DNA of 64,000 nt from Mumia sp. ZJ1417 (GTDB lineage: Bacteria; Actinomycetota; Actinomycetes; Propionibacteriales; Nocardioidaceae). Under the pieces are notes generated by a model. The model did no database searches. It had not been told where the DNA came from and saw nothing but the letters and a program-made list of their open reading frames with translations. Where the stretch lies: contig NZ_CP059901.1 of the NCBI RefSeq assembly GCF_014127285.1, forward strand, positions 3,968,001 through 4,032,000, given 5' to 3'. Below, one piece after another: positions 16,704 to 24,834 of the stretch; positions within the stretch are counted from its first letter, which is position 1, and the number at the start of each line of letters is the position of its first letter. The position numbers and the translations under genes are program-made.

Positions 16704-17236
16704 GCGCCGGCGAACGGCGTGTTGTCGGTCAGCGCGACCTTGCCCTCAGGGAAGACCCCTTCGAGCTGCTCGACGCCGCGCCGGTAGACGTAGAACGTCC
16801 GCTTGAACGAGCAGACCTCGTCGCCGTCCTGGTTCACCGTCCGCGTCTTCACGGTGACGATCCCGGCGTGCGGCCGCGAGGCCGACTCGCGCTTCTCCAG
16901 GACGAGCGACTCGCTATAGAGCGTGTCACCGGCGAAGACGGGGTGCGTCATCCGGATCTCGTCCCACCCCAGGTTGGCGAACGCGTTCTGGGTGATGTCG
17001 GTGACGCTCTGCCCGACGGCGATCGCGACCGTCAGCGTCGAGACCACCAGGGGCTTGCCGAACTCCGACTTCTTCGCGTACTCGGAGTTGAAGTGCATCT
17101 GGTTCGTGTTCATCGTCATCAACGAGAACGAGATGTTGTCGTGCTCGGTCACCGTCCGCCCCAGCGGGTGCTGGTAGACGTCTCCGATCTCGAAGTCCTC
17201 GAAGAATCGTCCGGTCCAACCCGTCTTCACGCCCAC
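16700..17236 (-). CDS. MaoC-family dehydratase, first gene of acyl-CoA operon
   Basis: The 178-residue hot-dog protein shows RFFEDFEIGDVYQHPLGRTV followed by TEHDNISFSLMTMNTNQMHF, the R-hydratase signature of mesaconyl-CoA/enoyl-CoA hydratases (Asp and His). It would hydrate an unsaturated acyl-CoA. I took the GTG at 17236, with GAAGGGAG about 6-12 bases upstream; a second in-frame GTG lies at 17230. It leads a ten-gene operon. Upstream lie a putative IclR operator (17317-17331) and a weaker GntR-type site. Confidence 0.9.
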   Translation of the reverse strand: MGVKTGWTGRFFEDFEIGDVYQHPLGRTVTEHDNISFSLMTMNTNQMHFNSEYAKKSEFGKPLVVSTLTVAIAVGQSVTDITQNAFANLGWDEIRMTHPVFAGDTLYSESLVLEKRESASRPHAGIVTVKTRTVNQDGDEVCSFKRTFYVYRRGVEQLEGVFPEGKVALTDNTPFAGA

Positions 17237-17274
17237 GGCGCACTCCCTTCAACGTCTGCCTTCGCGCCTCACTG

Positions 17275-17291
17275 TAAAGATCAGACATATA
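17275..17291 (-). promoter_or_regulatory. Possible GntR-regulator site, acyl-CoA operon
   Basis: Read on the minus strand this segment contains ATGTCTGATCTTT. A similar segment, ATGTCCGATGTAT, lies before the cupin gene (18711-18722). Both flank the GntR gene, so they may be its operators. The match is short. Confidence 0.35.
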
Positions 17292-17316
17292 GGCGTCAAT
17301 GCTTGCGGCCAGATTT

Positions 17317-17331
17317 TGGAACGCCGTTTCA
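17317..17331 (-). promoter_or_regulatory. Putative IclR-type operator, acyl-CoA operon
   Basis: TGGAACGCCGTTTCA matches the shared dyad and is identical to the copy at 32043. It overlaps the last codon and stop of the upstream GntR gene and lies about 80 bases before the MaoC start, in the promoter region of the ten-gene operon. Confidence 0.7.
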
Positions 17332-18069
17332 GTGCGAGCGGTAGACGCCGCGCAGCCTGATGAGGTGCTCCGCCATCAGCCGGGCCGCCTCCTCGGCGTC
17401 CTGCTCGGCGATCGCCACGAAGATCGCCTCGTGGTCCTCGTCGACCCCGGCGTACGCGTCCTCGACGACTCCGGGCTCGAGAAACTGCGCCCGCAGGACC
17501 CGGAACACTGGCTCGGCGACGATCGACAGCATCGGGTTCTGGGCCGCCTCGACGATCACCTGGTGGAACGTGCGATGCTCGACGAAACGCCCCTCGCGGC
17601 CGCGCGACACGAGTTCGCGGTCGAGCGCATCGCGCAGCGCAGCCAGGTGCGCGTCCTCGCGCCGGCTGGCCGCCAGCCGGGCCGACGGCACCTCGAGGAT
17701 CTCGCGCGCCTCGAGCATGTCGTGCAGCGAGAGGCGGTCGCGGCCGGTCATCAGCCCGAGGCTCGCCTCCAGCAGCGCGGACACGTGCTCGGCGACGACG
17801 TCGCTGACGAACGTCCCCCCGGTGACCCCGCGACGGGTCTCGACGAGGCCTTGCGAGGACAGCACGCGCAGCGCCTCGCGCACGGTGCTGCGGCTCACGC
17901 CGAAGTGCACGACCATCTCGGCCTCGCTGGGCAACCGGTCGCCCGACACCAGCTCGCCGCGCAGGACGAGCGTGCGCAGCTGGTCGGCGACCTGCTGGTA
18001 GGCAGGCTTGACCCGGTTCACCGCCAGGGCCGCGGCCGGCAACCGCTTCTCCTCGCCTGGCTCGCTCAC
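17329..18069 (-). CDS. FadR/GntR-family transcriptional regulator (second)
   Basis: This 246-residue regulator has a winged helix at about residues 20-90 (PSEAEMVVHFGVSRSTVREA, then LRVLSSQGLVETRRG) and a helical FCD ligand domain at about 105-230. Candidate metal ligands are in HRTFHQVIVEAA. The GTG at 18069 overlaps the stop of the cupin gene (GTGA), so it is co-translated with the cupin. This argues that the regulator senses a compound handled by the cupin or the flanking acyl-CoA operon. The downstream acyl-CoA operon starts 93 bases past its stop. Confidence 0.9.
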   Translation of the reverse strand: MSEPGEEKRLPAAALAVNRVKPAYQQVADQLRTLVLRGELVSGDRLPSEAEMVVHFGVSRSTVREALRVLSSQGLVETRRGVTGGTFVSDVVAEHVSALLEASLGLMTGRDRLSLHDMLEAREILEVPSARLAASRREDAHLAALRDALDRELVSRGREGRFVEHRTFHQVIVEAAQNPMLSIVAEPVFRVLRAQFLEPGVVEDAYAGVDEDHEAIFVAIAEQDAEEAARLMAEHLIRLRGVYRSH

Positions 18070-18650
18070 GAGAGCACGCTCCCCTCCGGCGCGACGGCCG
18101 TCCGCCACACCACCTCGTCCGCCGACCCTCCGGGCCACTGCTCGCGCGAGGAGGACCACCACCGCCGGTCGAACCCGTCCGAGCCGGCGGGCCATCGCGA
18201 GACGGAGCCGGCGGACCACTGGGCGACCGGGGTACGGACAGGCAGGGCCTCGGCCAGCGTCCAGACGTCCAGCCCGGCATCCGGGTCGGCGTCGAACCGC
18301 TCCGCGTGCACGAAGTCCGGCGCGCCGCCGAACCAGACCAGCACCTCGCACGCTCGCGGCGCCACGAGCTCCCGGCGAAGCCTGCGCGCGCCGACGTGGA
18401 CCAGGGAGCCGGCGCCGATCTCGATCCCGTCGAGCACCAGCCCGCCGGAGAGGACCACGAACTCCTCGGCCGCGGCGTACCCGCCCTCGGCCGTCCTCGC
18501 GAACCCGGCCGGGAACCGCCCACGCAGGGCGAACGGCGCGCTGGCGCCGGCCAGCGCCACCGCGTCGATCGGGCCGTTGGCGCCCGGCATCGGCACCGGA
18601 CGCCACGACGGTCGCTCGCGCGTCAGGGAAGTGCTGGCCGGACGTGGCAT
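18066..18650 (-). CDS. Cupin-domain protein (paralogue 1)
   Basis: This 194-residue protein has a cupin-like core: a strand region ending in FPAGFARTAEGGYAAAEEFV, then VLSGGLVLDGIEIGAGSLVH, then CEVLVWFGG. The Glu pair in AAEEFVVLSG is where cupins bind metal, but the His residues usual in metal sites are scarce. I chose the ATG at 18650 because CGGAGA lies about 7 bases upstream. It is clearly homologous to the next gene (18747-19325). Possible roles are an acid decarboxylase, a ring-opening enzyme or a sensor. The function is not assigned. Confidence 0.7.
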   Translation of the reverse strand: MPRPASTSLTRERPSWRPVPMPGANGPIDAVALAGASAPFALRGRFPAGFARTAEGGYAAAEEFVVLSGGLVLDGIEIGAGSLVHVGARRLRRELVAPRACEVLVWFGGAPDFVHAERFDADPDAGLDVWTLAEALPVRTPVAQWSAGSVSRWPAGSDGFDRRWWSSSREQWPGGSADEVVWRTAVAPEGSVLS

Positions 18651-18708
18651 GTCAGGTCTCCGGTGCAAGAGGCGGAACGGCGACGGTGCCACCGCTGCAG
18701 CGACGATA

Positions 18709-18723
18709 AATGTCCGATGTATT
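18709..18723 (-). promoter_or_regulatory. Possible GntR-regulator site, cupin promoter
   Basis: AATGTCCGATGTATT lies in the 96-base gap before the first cupin gene, and its core resembles the site at 17275-17291. It would allow autoregulation of the cupin-GntR pair. The evidence is two weakly similar sites only. Confidence 0.35.
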
Positions 18724-18746
18724 CAGGTCAAGGCCCCGGCCGGCGC

Positions 18747-19325
18747 TCAGGCCCAGCGCTTGACGACGACCTGGCCAGGAACGGCCGGCGCCACCTCACC
18801 CGCGGCGAGGTGGACCCACCGCTGCTGAGACGCCCAGAGCAGGTCCACATCGACGTCGAACACCGCACCCGCCACCTCCTCGCGCACCTCGATGGAGCCG
18901 TTCAGGCCGGGCTCGGCGGGACGCACCACGCCTGGCGCGAGGTCGACGACGCGCATCTCACACGGAGGGTCGGCCGGCCCCTCGCTCCAGCCGCCGGACT
19001 GTCCGGAGAACCAGACGATCACCCTCGTGCCGTCCTCGTTCGAGGTCTCCGCACGCGTGGCGCGCGGAGGCCCGACGAGCAGCTCTCCCACACCGGCACG
19101 CAGTCCGCTCACCCTCATCGCGCCCGACAGCGCGACCATCTCCTCCTGCGCCGGCTGGTTGCCGGTCGCGTCACGGTGCCAACCGTCCGGGAAGTCGACG
19201 AGCACCGTGCGCAGTCCGCGCTCGTCGTCGCTCCACAGCGCGCACATCCTCGTCGACTGGTCGGCGCCAGCCGGAACGAGGTCGAACCAGGAAAGATCCT
19301 GCTGGTCGAGGTCGAGGATGGGCAC
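18747..19325 (-). CDS. Cupin-domain protein (paralogue 2)
   Basis: This 192-residue protein shares the layout of paralogue 1: FPDGWHRDATGNQPAQEEMV, then ALSGAMRVSGLRAGVGELLV, then VIVWFSGQSGGW. Here a His in the GWHRDA segment could join the Glu pair in a metal site, unlike in paralogue 1. The GTG at 19325 has GAAGGAG six bases upstream, a strong ribosome site; the longer ATG reading would run through the divergent promoter. It is divergently transcribed from the acyl-CoA ligase, with one shared operator between them. Confidence 0.7.
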   Translation of the reverse strand: MPILDLDQQDLSWFDLVPAGADQSTRMCALWSDDERGLRTVLVDFPDGWHRDATGNQPAQEEMVALSGAMRVSGLRAGVGELLVGPPRATRAETSNEDGTRVIVWFSGQSGGWSEGPADPPCEMRVVDLAPGVVRPAEPGLNGSIEVREEVAGAVFDVDVDLLWASQQRWVHLAAGEVAPAVPGQVVVKRWA

Positions 19326-19398
19326 GGGTGCTCCTTCGTGCGAGTCGTCCGGCGCCGCGGCGATGTCTCGGCACCTCTGGTCTGACCATTGCACTCTA

Positions 19399-19413
19399 TG
19401 GAACACTGTTCCA
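19399..19413. promoter_or_regulatory. Putative IclR-type operator, perfect dyad, ligase/cupin divergent promoter
   Basis: TGGAACACTGTTCCA has perfectly complementary six-base arms (TGGAAC/GTTCCA). It lies between the divergent cupin (start 19325) and acyl-CoA ligase (start 19444), so one bound dimer could control both. It is one of the two most symmetrical copies of the shared motif. Confidence 0.72.
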
Positions 19414-19443
19414 GTTCGTCGAGATCCCAGCACAGGAGGATGC

Positions 19444-20988
19444 ATGGCCATCCAGTCCGGCGGTGCCCCGCTGTCCATCGCCCACGGGATCCGGGAGTTC
19501 GCTCACGCCACCCCGGCCGCAACCGCAGTGATCGACCGCGACCGCAGGCAGACGTACGCCGAGCTCCACGAGCGGTCGAGCCGCCTCGCTCAGCACCTGC
19601 TGAGCTCCGGGCACGCGATCGGGGACAAGGTCGCCGTGCTGCTGGGCAACCGCCTGGAGTTCCCGGAGATCGCGGCCGGCCTCGCAAAGGCGGGCCTCGT
19701 GATGGTTCCGCTGAACCCGCGCCTGACCGCCGCCGAGGCGACGTACATCGTCGAGCACAGCGACGTGCGGACGGTCGTGCTCGACGGCGCGCTCAGCCCG
19801 ATCGTCGAGCCCGTCGCGACGAGCCGCGACCTGTCCGTGCTCACGCTCGACGCGGGACCGCTCGGGACGTCGTACGAGGACGCGCTGGCTGCCGCCGACC
19901 CGTCCGACCCCGAGATCCGGGTCGACGAGCGCGACCCGTTCTGCATCACCTACACCTCCGGGACCACGGGCAAGCCCAAGGGTGTGCTCATCTCGCACCG
20001 CAGCCGCGTGCTCACCATCTACATGAGCGCGCTGGAGTGGGGCCTGGGGACCGGCCGCGTCTCGGCTGCCGTCGCACCGATGTACCACGGCGCGGGCTTC
20101 GCGTTCGGCTACGCGCCGGTCTTCACCGGCGGCACGGTGACCATGCTCAACCGCTGGGACCCCGCGGCCTTCCTCGACCTGGTCGAGCGCGACGGCGTGC
20201 AATCGGCGTTCCTCATCCCGACCCACGCCCAGGGCTTGCGCGCGCTCGGACCCGACGCGATCGCCGCGCGCGACCTGACCAGCCTCGACACCCTCTACTT
20301 CAACGCGGCCGCGCTGCCGTGGGCGCTCAAGCAGTGGGTCATGGAGACCTTCGCGCAGTGCGGCGTCCACGAGCTGTACGGCTCGACCGAGGCCGGCATC
20401 GTCACCAACCTGCGGCCGGCCGACATGCGGCGCAAGCCCGGGTCGGTGGGTCACCCGTGGTTCATGACGGAAGTGCGGGTCGTCGACGACGCGGGCAACC
20501 CCGTCGGCCCCGGCGAGCCCGGCGAGCTGTTCAGCCGGTCGCCGTACCTGATGAACGGCTATCTCAACGACCCTGAGGCCACCGCGGCGTGCACGACCGA
20601 GGACGGGTTCGTCACCTGCGGCGATATCGTCACGGTCGACGAGGAGGGCTACATCTCCATCGTCGACCGCAAGAAGGACCTGATCATCTCGGGCGGGACG
20701 AACGTCTACCCGCGCGAGATCGAAGAGGTGCTGGCAAGTCACGCAGCGGTCGTGGAGTGCGCAGTCGTGGGCGAGCCCGACGAGGAGTGGGGCGAGCGCG
20801 TGGTGGCGCACGTCGTGCTCACCTCCGGAGCCTCGCTCGACTCGGCTGGCCTGGAGGCGCACTGCCGGGCCCAGCTGGCGGGCTACAAGCTTCCGCGCCG
20901 CTGGTACGCGATCGAGGCGCTCCCCCGCAATGCGGGAGGCAAGATCCTCAAGCGCGCCCTGACGCCGCCCGCGGTTCCGGCCCCCTGA
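19444..20988 (+). CDS. Acyl-CoA synthetase / AMP-dependent ligase
   Basis: The 514-residue adenylate-forming enzyme activates a carboxylic acid with ATP and CoA. The P-loop-like motif ITYTSGTTGKPKGV is at residues 168-181. LYGSTEAG is the adenine-binding motif. The Asp-x-x-x-x hinge is SIVDRKKDLIISGG, and the catalytic Lys is in NAGGKILKR near residue 504. The ATG at 19444 follows CAGGAGGA. It most resembles cyclohexanecarboxylate/medium-chain or aryl acid ligases, but the acid cannot be assigned. It probably makes the CoA ester consumed by the operon at 8121-17236. Confidence 0.93.
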   Translation: MAIQSGGAPLSIAHGIREFAHATPAATAVIDRDRRQTYAELHERSSRLAQHLLSSGHAIGDKVAVLLGNRLEFPEIAAGLAKAGLVMVPLNPRLTAAEATYIVEHSDVRTVVLDGALSPIVEPVATSRDLSVLTLDAGPLGTSYEDALAAADPSDPEIRVDERDPFCITYTSGTTGKPKGVLISHRSRVLTIYMSALEWGLGTGRVSAAVAPMYHGAGFAFGYAPVFTGGTVTMLNRWDPAAFLDLVERDGVQSAFLIPTHAQGLRALGPDAIAARDLTSLDTLYFNAAALPWALKQWVMETFAQCGVHELYGSTEAGIVTNLRPADMRRKPGSVGHPWFMTEVRVVDDAGNPVGPGEPGELFSRSPYLMNGYLNDPEATAACTTEDGFVTCGDIVTVDEEGYISIVDRKKDLIISGGTNVYPREIEEVLASHAAVVECAVVGEPDEEWGERVVAHVVLTSGASLDSAGLEAHCRAQLAGYKLPRRWYAIEALPRNAGGKILKRALTPPAVPAP

Positions 20989-21327
20989 CACCGGCACCCC
21001 GTGCGGCCGCAGCGAGCCGCGCCTGCGTCGCGAAGCGGAACGCCTCCGCAGAGGAGTGGCGATAGCTCGGACCGCTCTTGAGGAACTCCTTGACGACCTC
21101 GTGCAGCTCGTCGACCGGCGGCGGCACGGTGGGGCGCGCGGCGTCGGCCGTCGCGCGACACCACGGCCACCACAGGAAGACGTCACGGATGACGTGCCAG
21201 GCATGGACGAGATGCTCGCCGTGCGTCTGCGGCGTGAGGTCGATGTAGTAGCGGGTCAGCAGCTCGTCCCGCAGGTCCTCGTCGAGGACAGGCAGGCCGT
21301 CGGCGACCAGTCGTGCGATCAGGTCGG
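20948..21327 (-). pseudogene. C-terminal remnant of an alpha/beta hydrolase
   Basis: The minus strand reads continuously from just after a TGA at 21328 to a TGA at 20948 without a usable start codon. The peptide includes LLTRYYIDLTPQTHGEHLVH, then FLWWPWCRATADAARP and EFLKSGPSYRHSSAEAF, a pattern I know from the C-termini of actinobacterial alpha/beta hydrolases of catabolic clusters. The N-terminal half with the nucleophile is missing, and the remnant overlaps the 3' end of the ligase. It fills the gap between ligase and iclR, which otherwise has no gene. Confidence 0.5.
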
Positions 21328-21339
21328 ACGTTCAAGCAC

Positions 21340-22182
21340 TCAGCCCTCCCAGCCGAAGCTGCGCGACATCACCCGCGCGGTCGCGACGAGCTCCTCACGG
21401 CACTCATCGACGTGCGACCGGAACCGCTCCTCCGGACCGCACACGCTGACGACGGCCACCGGGAACCCGTCGTGGCTGAGGACCGGAGCTGCGACCGCCG
21501 CCGCACCCGTCTTGCGCTCGCCGCCGGACGACGACCACCCTTGACTGCGCACGTCCTCGAGGACCTTGCGCAGCTCGTCGACGTCGACGAGCGTGCGGTC
21601 GGTGAGCGCCTGGAGCGAGCCGTCGTCGAGATACTTCTCGCGCACCTCGGGAGACATGAAGGCGAGGAACGCGCGGCCGGACGCACCCGCGTGCAACGGG
21701 TAGGGCTCACCCAGGCTGACCGACATGATGACCTCACGATCAGGAGTCACCTGGTCGACGTAGATGCGCTCGTGCTGCCCGAGGAGGACCGAGAGCGTCG
21801 CAGTCTCGCCCGTCTGCTCGGAGAGCTGTTCCAGCGCCGGGCGACCGAGACGCCGGACGTCGATGCGGTCGAGGTAGGCAAGTCCGATCCGCAGCGCACC
21901 CACCCCGAGCGAGTATCGCCGTGAGCGCTCGTCGACCTCGATGAGACCGCGCCCCTTCAACGAGGCGAGCACACGATGGACCGCTGCCTTGGACATCGAC
22001 AGGTCCTCGGCGAGCTCGGTGATCCCGAAGTCGGGGCCGGGAGCACTCGCGATGTGGAGCAAGAGGTCGACCGCCCGCTCGACGGTCGCGATCGTCGCGC
22101 CGGACGAGCCGGCCGGCTGACGGGCCGGCGTTGCGGGGGAAGCGTCGGACACCGGGCCCCTCTTGCTGATACGAGGCGACAT
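21340..22182 (-). CDS. IclR-family transcriptional regulator
   Basis: The 280-residue regulator has an N-terminal winged helix at about residues 32-95 (ATVERAVDLLLHIAS, then LSMSKAAVHRVLASLKGRGL) and a C-terminal effector domain with GASGRAFLAFMSPEVREKYL and the SPV-like end SHDGFPVAVVSVCGP. It is the only IclR-family gene in the window. Family members bind dyads like TGGAAAnnnnTTTCCA, and ten related 15-mers occur across the neighbouring 31 kb, including one 217 bases before its own start. It is therefore the leading candidate for the regulon's master regulator, responding to a pathway acid. Confidence 0.9.
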   Translation of the reverse strand: MSPRISKRGPVSDASPATPARQPAGSSGATIATVERAVDLLLHIASAPGPDFGITELAEDLSMSKAAVHRVLASLKGRGLIEVDERSRRYSLGVGALRIGLAYLDRIDVRRLGRPALEQLSEQTGETATLSVLLGQHERIYVDQVTPDREVIMSVSLGEPYPLHAGASGRAFLAFMSPEVREKYLDDGSLQALTDRTLVDVDELRKVLEDVRSQGWSSSGGERKTGAAAVAAPVLSHDGFPVAVVSVCGPEERFRSHVDECREELVATARVMSRSFGWEG

Positions 22183-22398
22183 CGTTGAACTCCTGGTCTG
22201 GTCGTATGGACAGGCGAAGTGGGCCCGCGCCCACCCGGAAACCGAGTTTGCACCCCGAGGTACGTCGCGTCACGGAGACCACGCCGAATGCGTGTTCCGC
22301 ACACCGTAACGCCCTTTCTCCCACGTCGTGGGGTGCGATGCAAACCTCGAACGGAGACGAACCGACGGCATTCGAGACTGGACGACCGCGCCACGCAA

Positions 22399-22413
22399 TG
22401 GAACACTGTTTCG
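22399..22413. promoter_or_regulatory. Putative IclR-type operator, iclR/membrane protein intergenic region
   Basis: TGGAACACTGTTTCG lies in the 301-base divergent region between iclR (start 22182) and the membrane protein gene (start 22484), closer to the latter. It suggests that the membrane protein belongs to the regulon and that iclR may be autoregulated. Apart from this site I see nothing else in the gap. Confidence 0.65.
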
Positions 22414-22483
22414 CAGATCGGATCACCATAGTCGCAGGGCATCCGGGTCACCCGAACGCCCCTGCACCCCGAACGGAGCGACC

Positions 22484-23212
22484 ATGCACCTTGCTGCCGC
22501 CCTCGAGCCCGTGGCCGGGTTCGACCTGCACAGCGCTGCCATCTTCCTGCACATCCTGCTTCTCACCTACTGGCTCGGGAGCGACATCGGGGTCTTCTAC
22601 TCCTCCAAGTTCGTGGTGGACCCTGACGTCTCCCCGGCGGGGCGGGCAGTCGCGATGAAGGTGATGCACATGGTCGACCTCGCGCCGCGGGTCTGCCTCA
22701 TCCTCATGCTCCCCAGCGGCGTCACCCTGATGGCGGCGAGCGACTTCGGGCGCGACCTCTTCCTCGGCTGGCCGCTCGCGTTGGCTTGGATCGGCGGCTT
22801 GTGCTGGCTCGCGGTCATGCTCGTCTCGTTCTTCAAGTCCCCCGCGCGCCACGCCGGGCTCGCTGAGCGCACGGACTGGATCGTCCGCGGCGCCCTGACA
22901 GTCGGCCTGCTCCTCTCGGCCGGCTACGCGTTCGTCGTCGCCGAGCCGTTCGGGGTGGAGACGAACCCGAAGTGGCTGGCGGCCAAGGTCGCGGCGTACG
23001 CGCTGTGCATCCTGTGCGGAATGATGATCCGCGTGAGCCTGCGGCCGTTCGGCCCCGCGTTCGGGCAGCTGATGGCTTCGGGCTCCACCCCGGAGGTCGA
23101 GTCCGCCATCGGCGGAGCGATGAAGCGCGCAGTGCCCTGGGTGTACTCGATCTGGGCCCTCGTCCTGGTCGCCGCGTTCCTGGGAGTCTTCAAGCCGGGC
23201 GCCAACGTCTGA
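22484..23212 (+). CDS. Six-helix integral membrane protein of unknown function
   Basis: The 242-residue protein has six predicted membrane helices: AAIFLHILLLTYWLGSDIGV, then CLILMLPSGVTLMAA, LALAWIGGLCWLAVMLVSFF, TVGLLLSAGYAFVV, WLAAKVAAYALCILCGMMI and VYSIWALVLVAAFLGVF. His17 in the first helix and HMVDLAPR before the second recall CopD/heme-binding membrane domains, but I cannot assign it. The ATG at 22484 follows CGGAGCG. A putative operator sits 71 bases upstream and a strong terminator directly downstream, so it is a single-gene unit, possibly a channel or exporter. Confidence 0.75.
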   Translation: MHLAAALEPVAGFDLHSAAIFLHILLLTYWLGSDIGVFYSSKFVVDPDVSPAGRAVAMKVMHMVDLAPRVCLILMLPSGVTLMAASDFGRDLFLGWPLALAWIGGLCWLAVMLVSFFKSPARHAGLAERTDWIVRGALTVGLLLSAGYAFVVAEPFGVETNPKWLAAKVAAYALCILCGMMIRVSLRPFGPAFGQLMASGSTPEVESAIGGAMKRAVPWVYSIWALVLVAAFLGVFKPGANV

Positions 23213-23219
23213 CCGGTGC

Positions 23220-23271
23220 GGGAACGACGAAAAGGGGGTTCGCCGGTCGGCGGGCCCCTTTCGTCGTTCCC
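23220..23271. terminator. Bidirectional terminator hairpin
   Basis: GGGAACGACGAAA...GGGG pairs with CCCCTTTCGTCGTTCCC across a GC-rich loop, giving a stem of about 17 bp just past the membrane protein stop. It also lies downstream of the convergent aldehyde dehydrogenase operon and can serve both. Confidence 0.85.
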
Positions 23272-23466
23272 GTCCCATAGGGGTCCTCCAGGGGCTGCGA
23301 CCCGTTCGCCAGCGGCCGGGGTTCACCCGCGCCCTCGAAGGCGTACTCGACGACCCCGCACACCGTGGCCAGTCGCCGACCTCGTTGGTCCAGCGCGGCC
23401 CTTCGACAGCGAGTCGAGCATCAGCGCCGCGGTCTCCACCGGGCTTCGCTCGGGTGAACCGATCAT
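23272..23466 (-). pseudogene. Small frameshifted gene downstream of the aldehyde dehydrogenase
   Basis: An ATG at 23466 with GAAGGAGA seven bases upstream starts MIGSPERSPVETAALMLDSL. Protein-like sequence then continues in two other frames: RWTNEVGDWP, then VCGVVEYAFEGAGEPRPLAN and GSQPLEDPYGTGT. Two single-base gaps near GGCC runs would join them into one protein of about 65-70 residues. As written, the frame stops after 47 residues. It is either a recently broken gene or two sequencing errors. I do not recognise the family. Confidence 0.4.
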
Positions 23467-23489
23467 GGTCGTCTCCTTCGGCGCGCTGG

Positions 23490-24830
23490 TCAGGCGTACC
23501 AGTACGGCTGCAGGGCAGGCGTCTGGCGGGAGAGCAGCACGCGCTGGCGACGGAAGCGCCGCAAGGCGGCCGGGCCCATCCGGCTCGGCCCCATGCCGGA
23601 GTCCTTGAACGCCTGCTTCTCCCCCTCGGGAACGATGCCCGTGAGGAGGACGTCGTTGATGCTGATGCCGCCGGCATCGATCCGACGCGCGACGTCGAGC
23701 GCCACCTGCTCCGGCCCGAACACCGCGCCGGACAGCCCGTAGCGGGTGGCGTTCGCGAGGCGGACCGCCTCGTCAAGGTCTCCGACCGCCATCACCGGGA
23801 GCACCGGTCCGAACGTCTCCTCGGTCATCAGCGCCATCGTGTGGTCGACGCCCGTCACCACGGTGGGACGCAGGTACGACCGCCCGTCGTGGACCTCGAT
23901 CGTCCCGCCCGTCTGGATGGTCGCCCCCTTGGCGACCGCGTCGTCGAGCTGTGCCTTCACGACGTCCGCCTGGCGAGGATCGATGAACGGGCCGACCTGC
24001 CCGCCGGCGTCGACCCCGACGAGCCCCACCTTTTCCGCACGTGCCACCAAGCGACCGACCAGGTCGTCGGCGACCGCCTGCTCGGCGTAGATCCGCTCGA
24101 TCGACATGCACGACTGCCCCGTGTTGGCCGTGCCGCCCCACAGCAGCGCTGCGGCGGCGACCTCGAGGTCGGCCCCCTCGGCGACGATGGCGGCGTCCTT
24201 GCCACCGAGCTCGAGGAAGGCGGGGACGAAGGCCTCGGCCGCTGCGGCAGCGACCTTCCGCCCCGTCGCGACGCTGCCGGTGAAGCACACGACGTCGACG
24301 CTGCGCACGATCTCGCTCCCGACCTCGGGTCCGCCCTCGACCAGCCGGAGGACCGCGGCGAGCTCCGGCACCGCGGCGATGCTCTCACGCAGCGGCCCGA
24401 CGAACTGGGGACACAGCTCCGTGGGCTTGATGAGGGTGGGGCACCCCATGAGCAAGGCGGGGACGGCATCGATCAACGCCAGCTGCAACGGGAAGTTCCA
24501 CGGCGAGATCACGCCCACCACGCCCATCGGCACCGACGCCTCGGTGATGCGGACGTCGGGGTCGGAGCTCTCACGGGCCTGCTCGGCACCGAGCACGTCG
24601 GCGGACCAGCCGCTGTGGCGCTCGATCGAGCCGAGCACGGCGTCGATCTCCATGTCGGACAGCGCGACACGGCCGGTGTCTCGCGCGAGCGCGTCGCGGA
24701 CGACGGTCCGTCGCGCCCGAAGCTCGTCGGCCCATCGGCGCAGGATCTGCGTCCGTTCGGCGAGGCCGCGGGCCTCCCACGCGGCAGCCTCCGCGCGAAG
24801 CGCGTCTACCTGATCGCGGACTTCACTCAC
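23490..24830 (-). CDS. NAD(P)-dependent aldehyde dehydrogenase
   Basis: The 446-residue enzyme oxidises an aldehyde to an acid. The general-base Glu is in FLELGGKDAAI, and the catalytic Cys is in TANTGQSCMSIERIY. The NAD-binding segment VGVISPWNFPLQLAL and the C-terminal FGPVLPVMAV complete the family pattern; it is slightly short of the usual 460-480 residues. I chose the GTG at 24830, because upstream reading is antisense-like sequence inside the 150-residue gene. The gene follows that gene by four bases. A natural substrate would be the aldehyde released by the aldolase at 9748-10893, which is inference. Confidence 0.92.
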   Translation of the reverse strand: MSEVRDQVDALRAEAAAWEARGLAERTQILRRWADELRARRTVVRDALARDTGRVALSDMEIDAVLGSIERHSGWSADVLGAEQARESSDPDVRITEASVPMGVVGVISPWNFPLQLALIDAVPALLMGCPTLIKPTELCPQFVGPLRESIAAVPELAAVLRLVEGGPEVGSEIVRSVDVVCFTGSVATGRKVAAAAAEAFVPAFLELGGKDAAIVAEGADLEVAAAALLWGGTANTGQSCMSIERIYAEQAVADDLVGRLVARAEKVGLVGVDAGGQVGPFIDPRQADVVKAQLDDAVAKGATIQTGGTIEVHDGRSYLRPTVVTGVDHTMALMTEETFGPVLPVMAVGDLDEAVRLANATRYGLSGAVFGPEQVALDVARRIDAGGISINDVLLTGIVPEGEKQAFKDSGMGPSRMGPAALRRFRRQRVLLSRQTPALQPYWYA

Positions 24831-24834
24831 AAGA

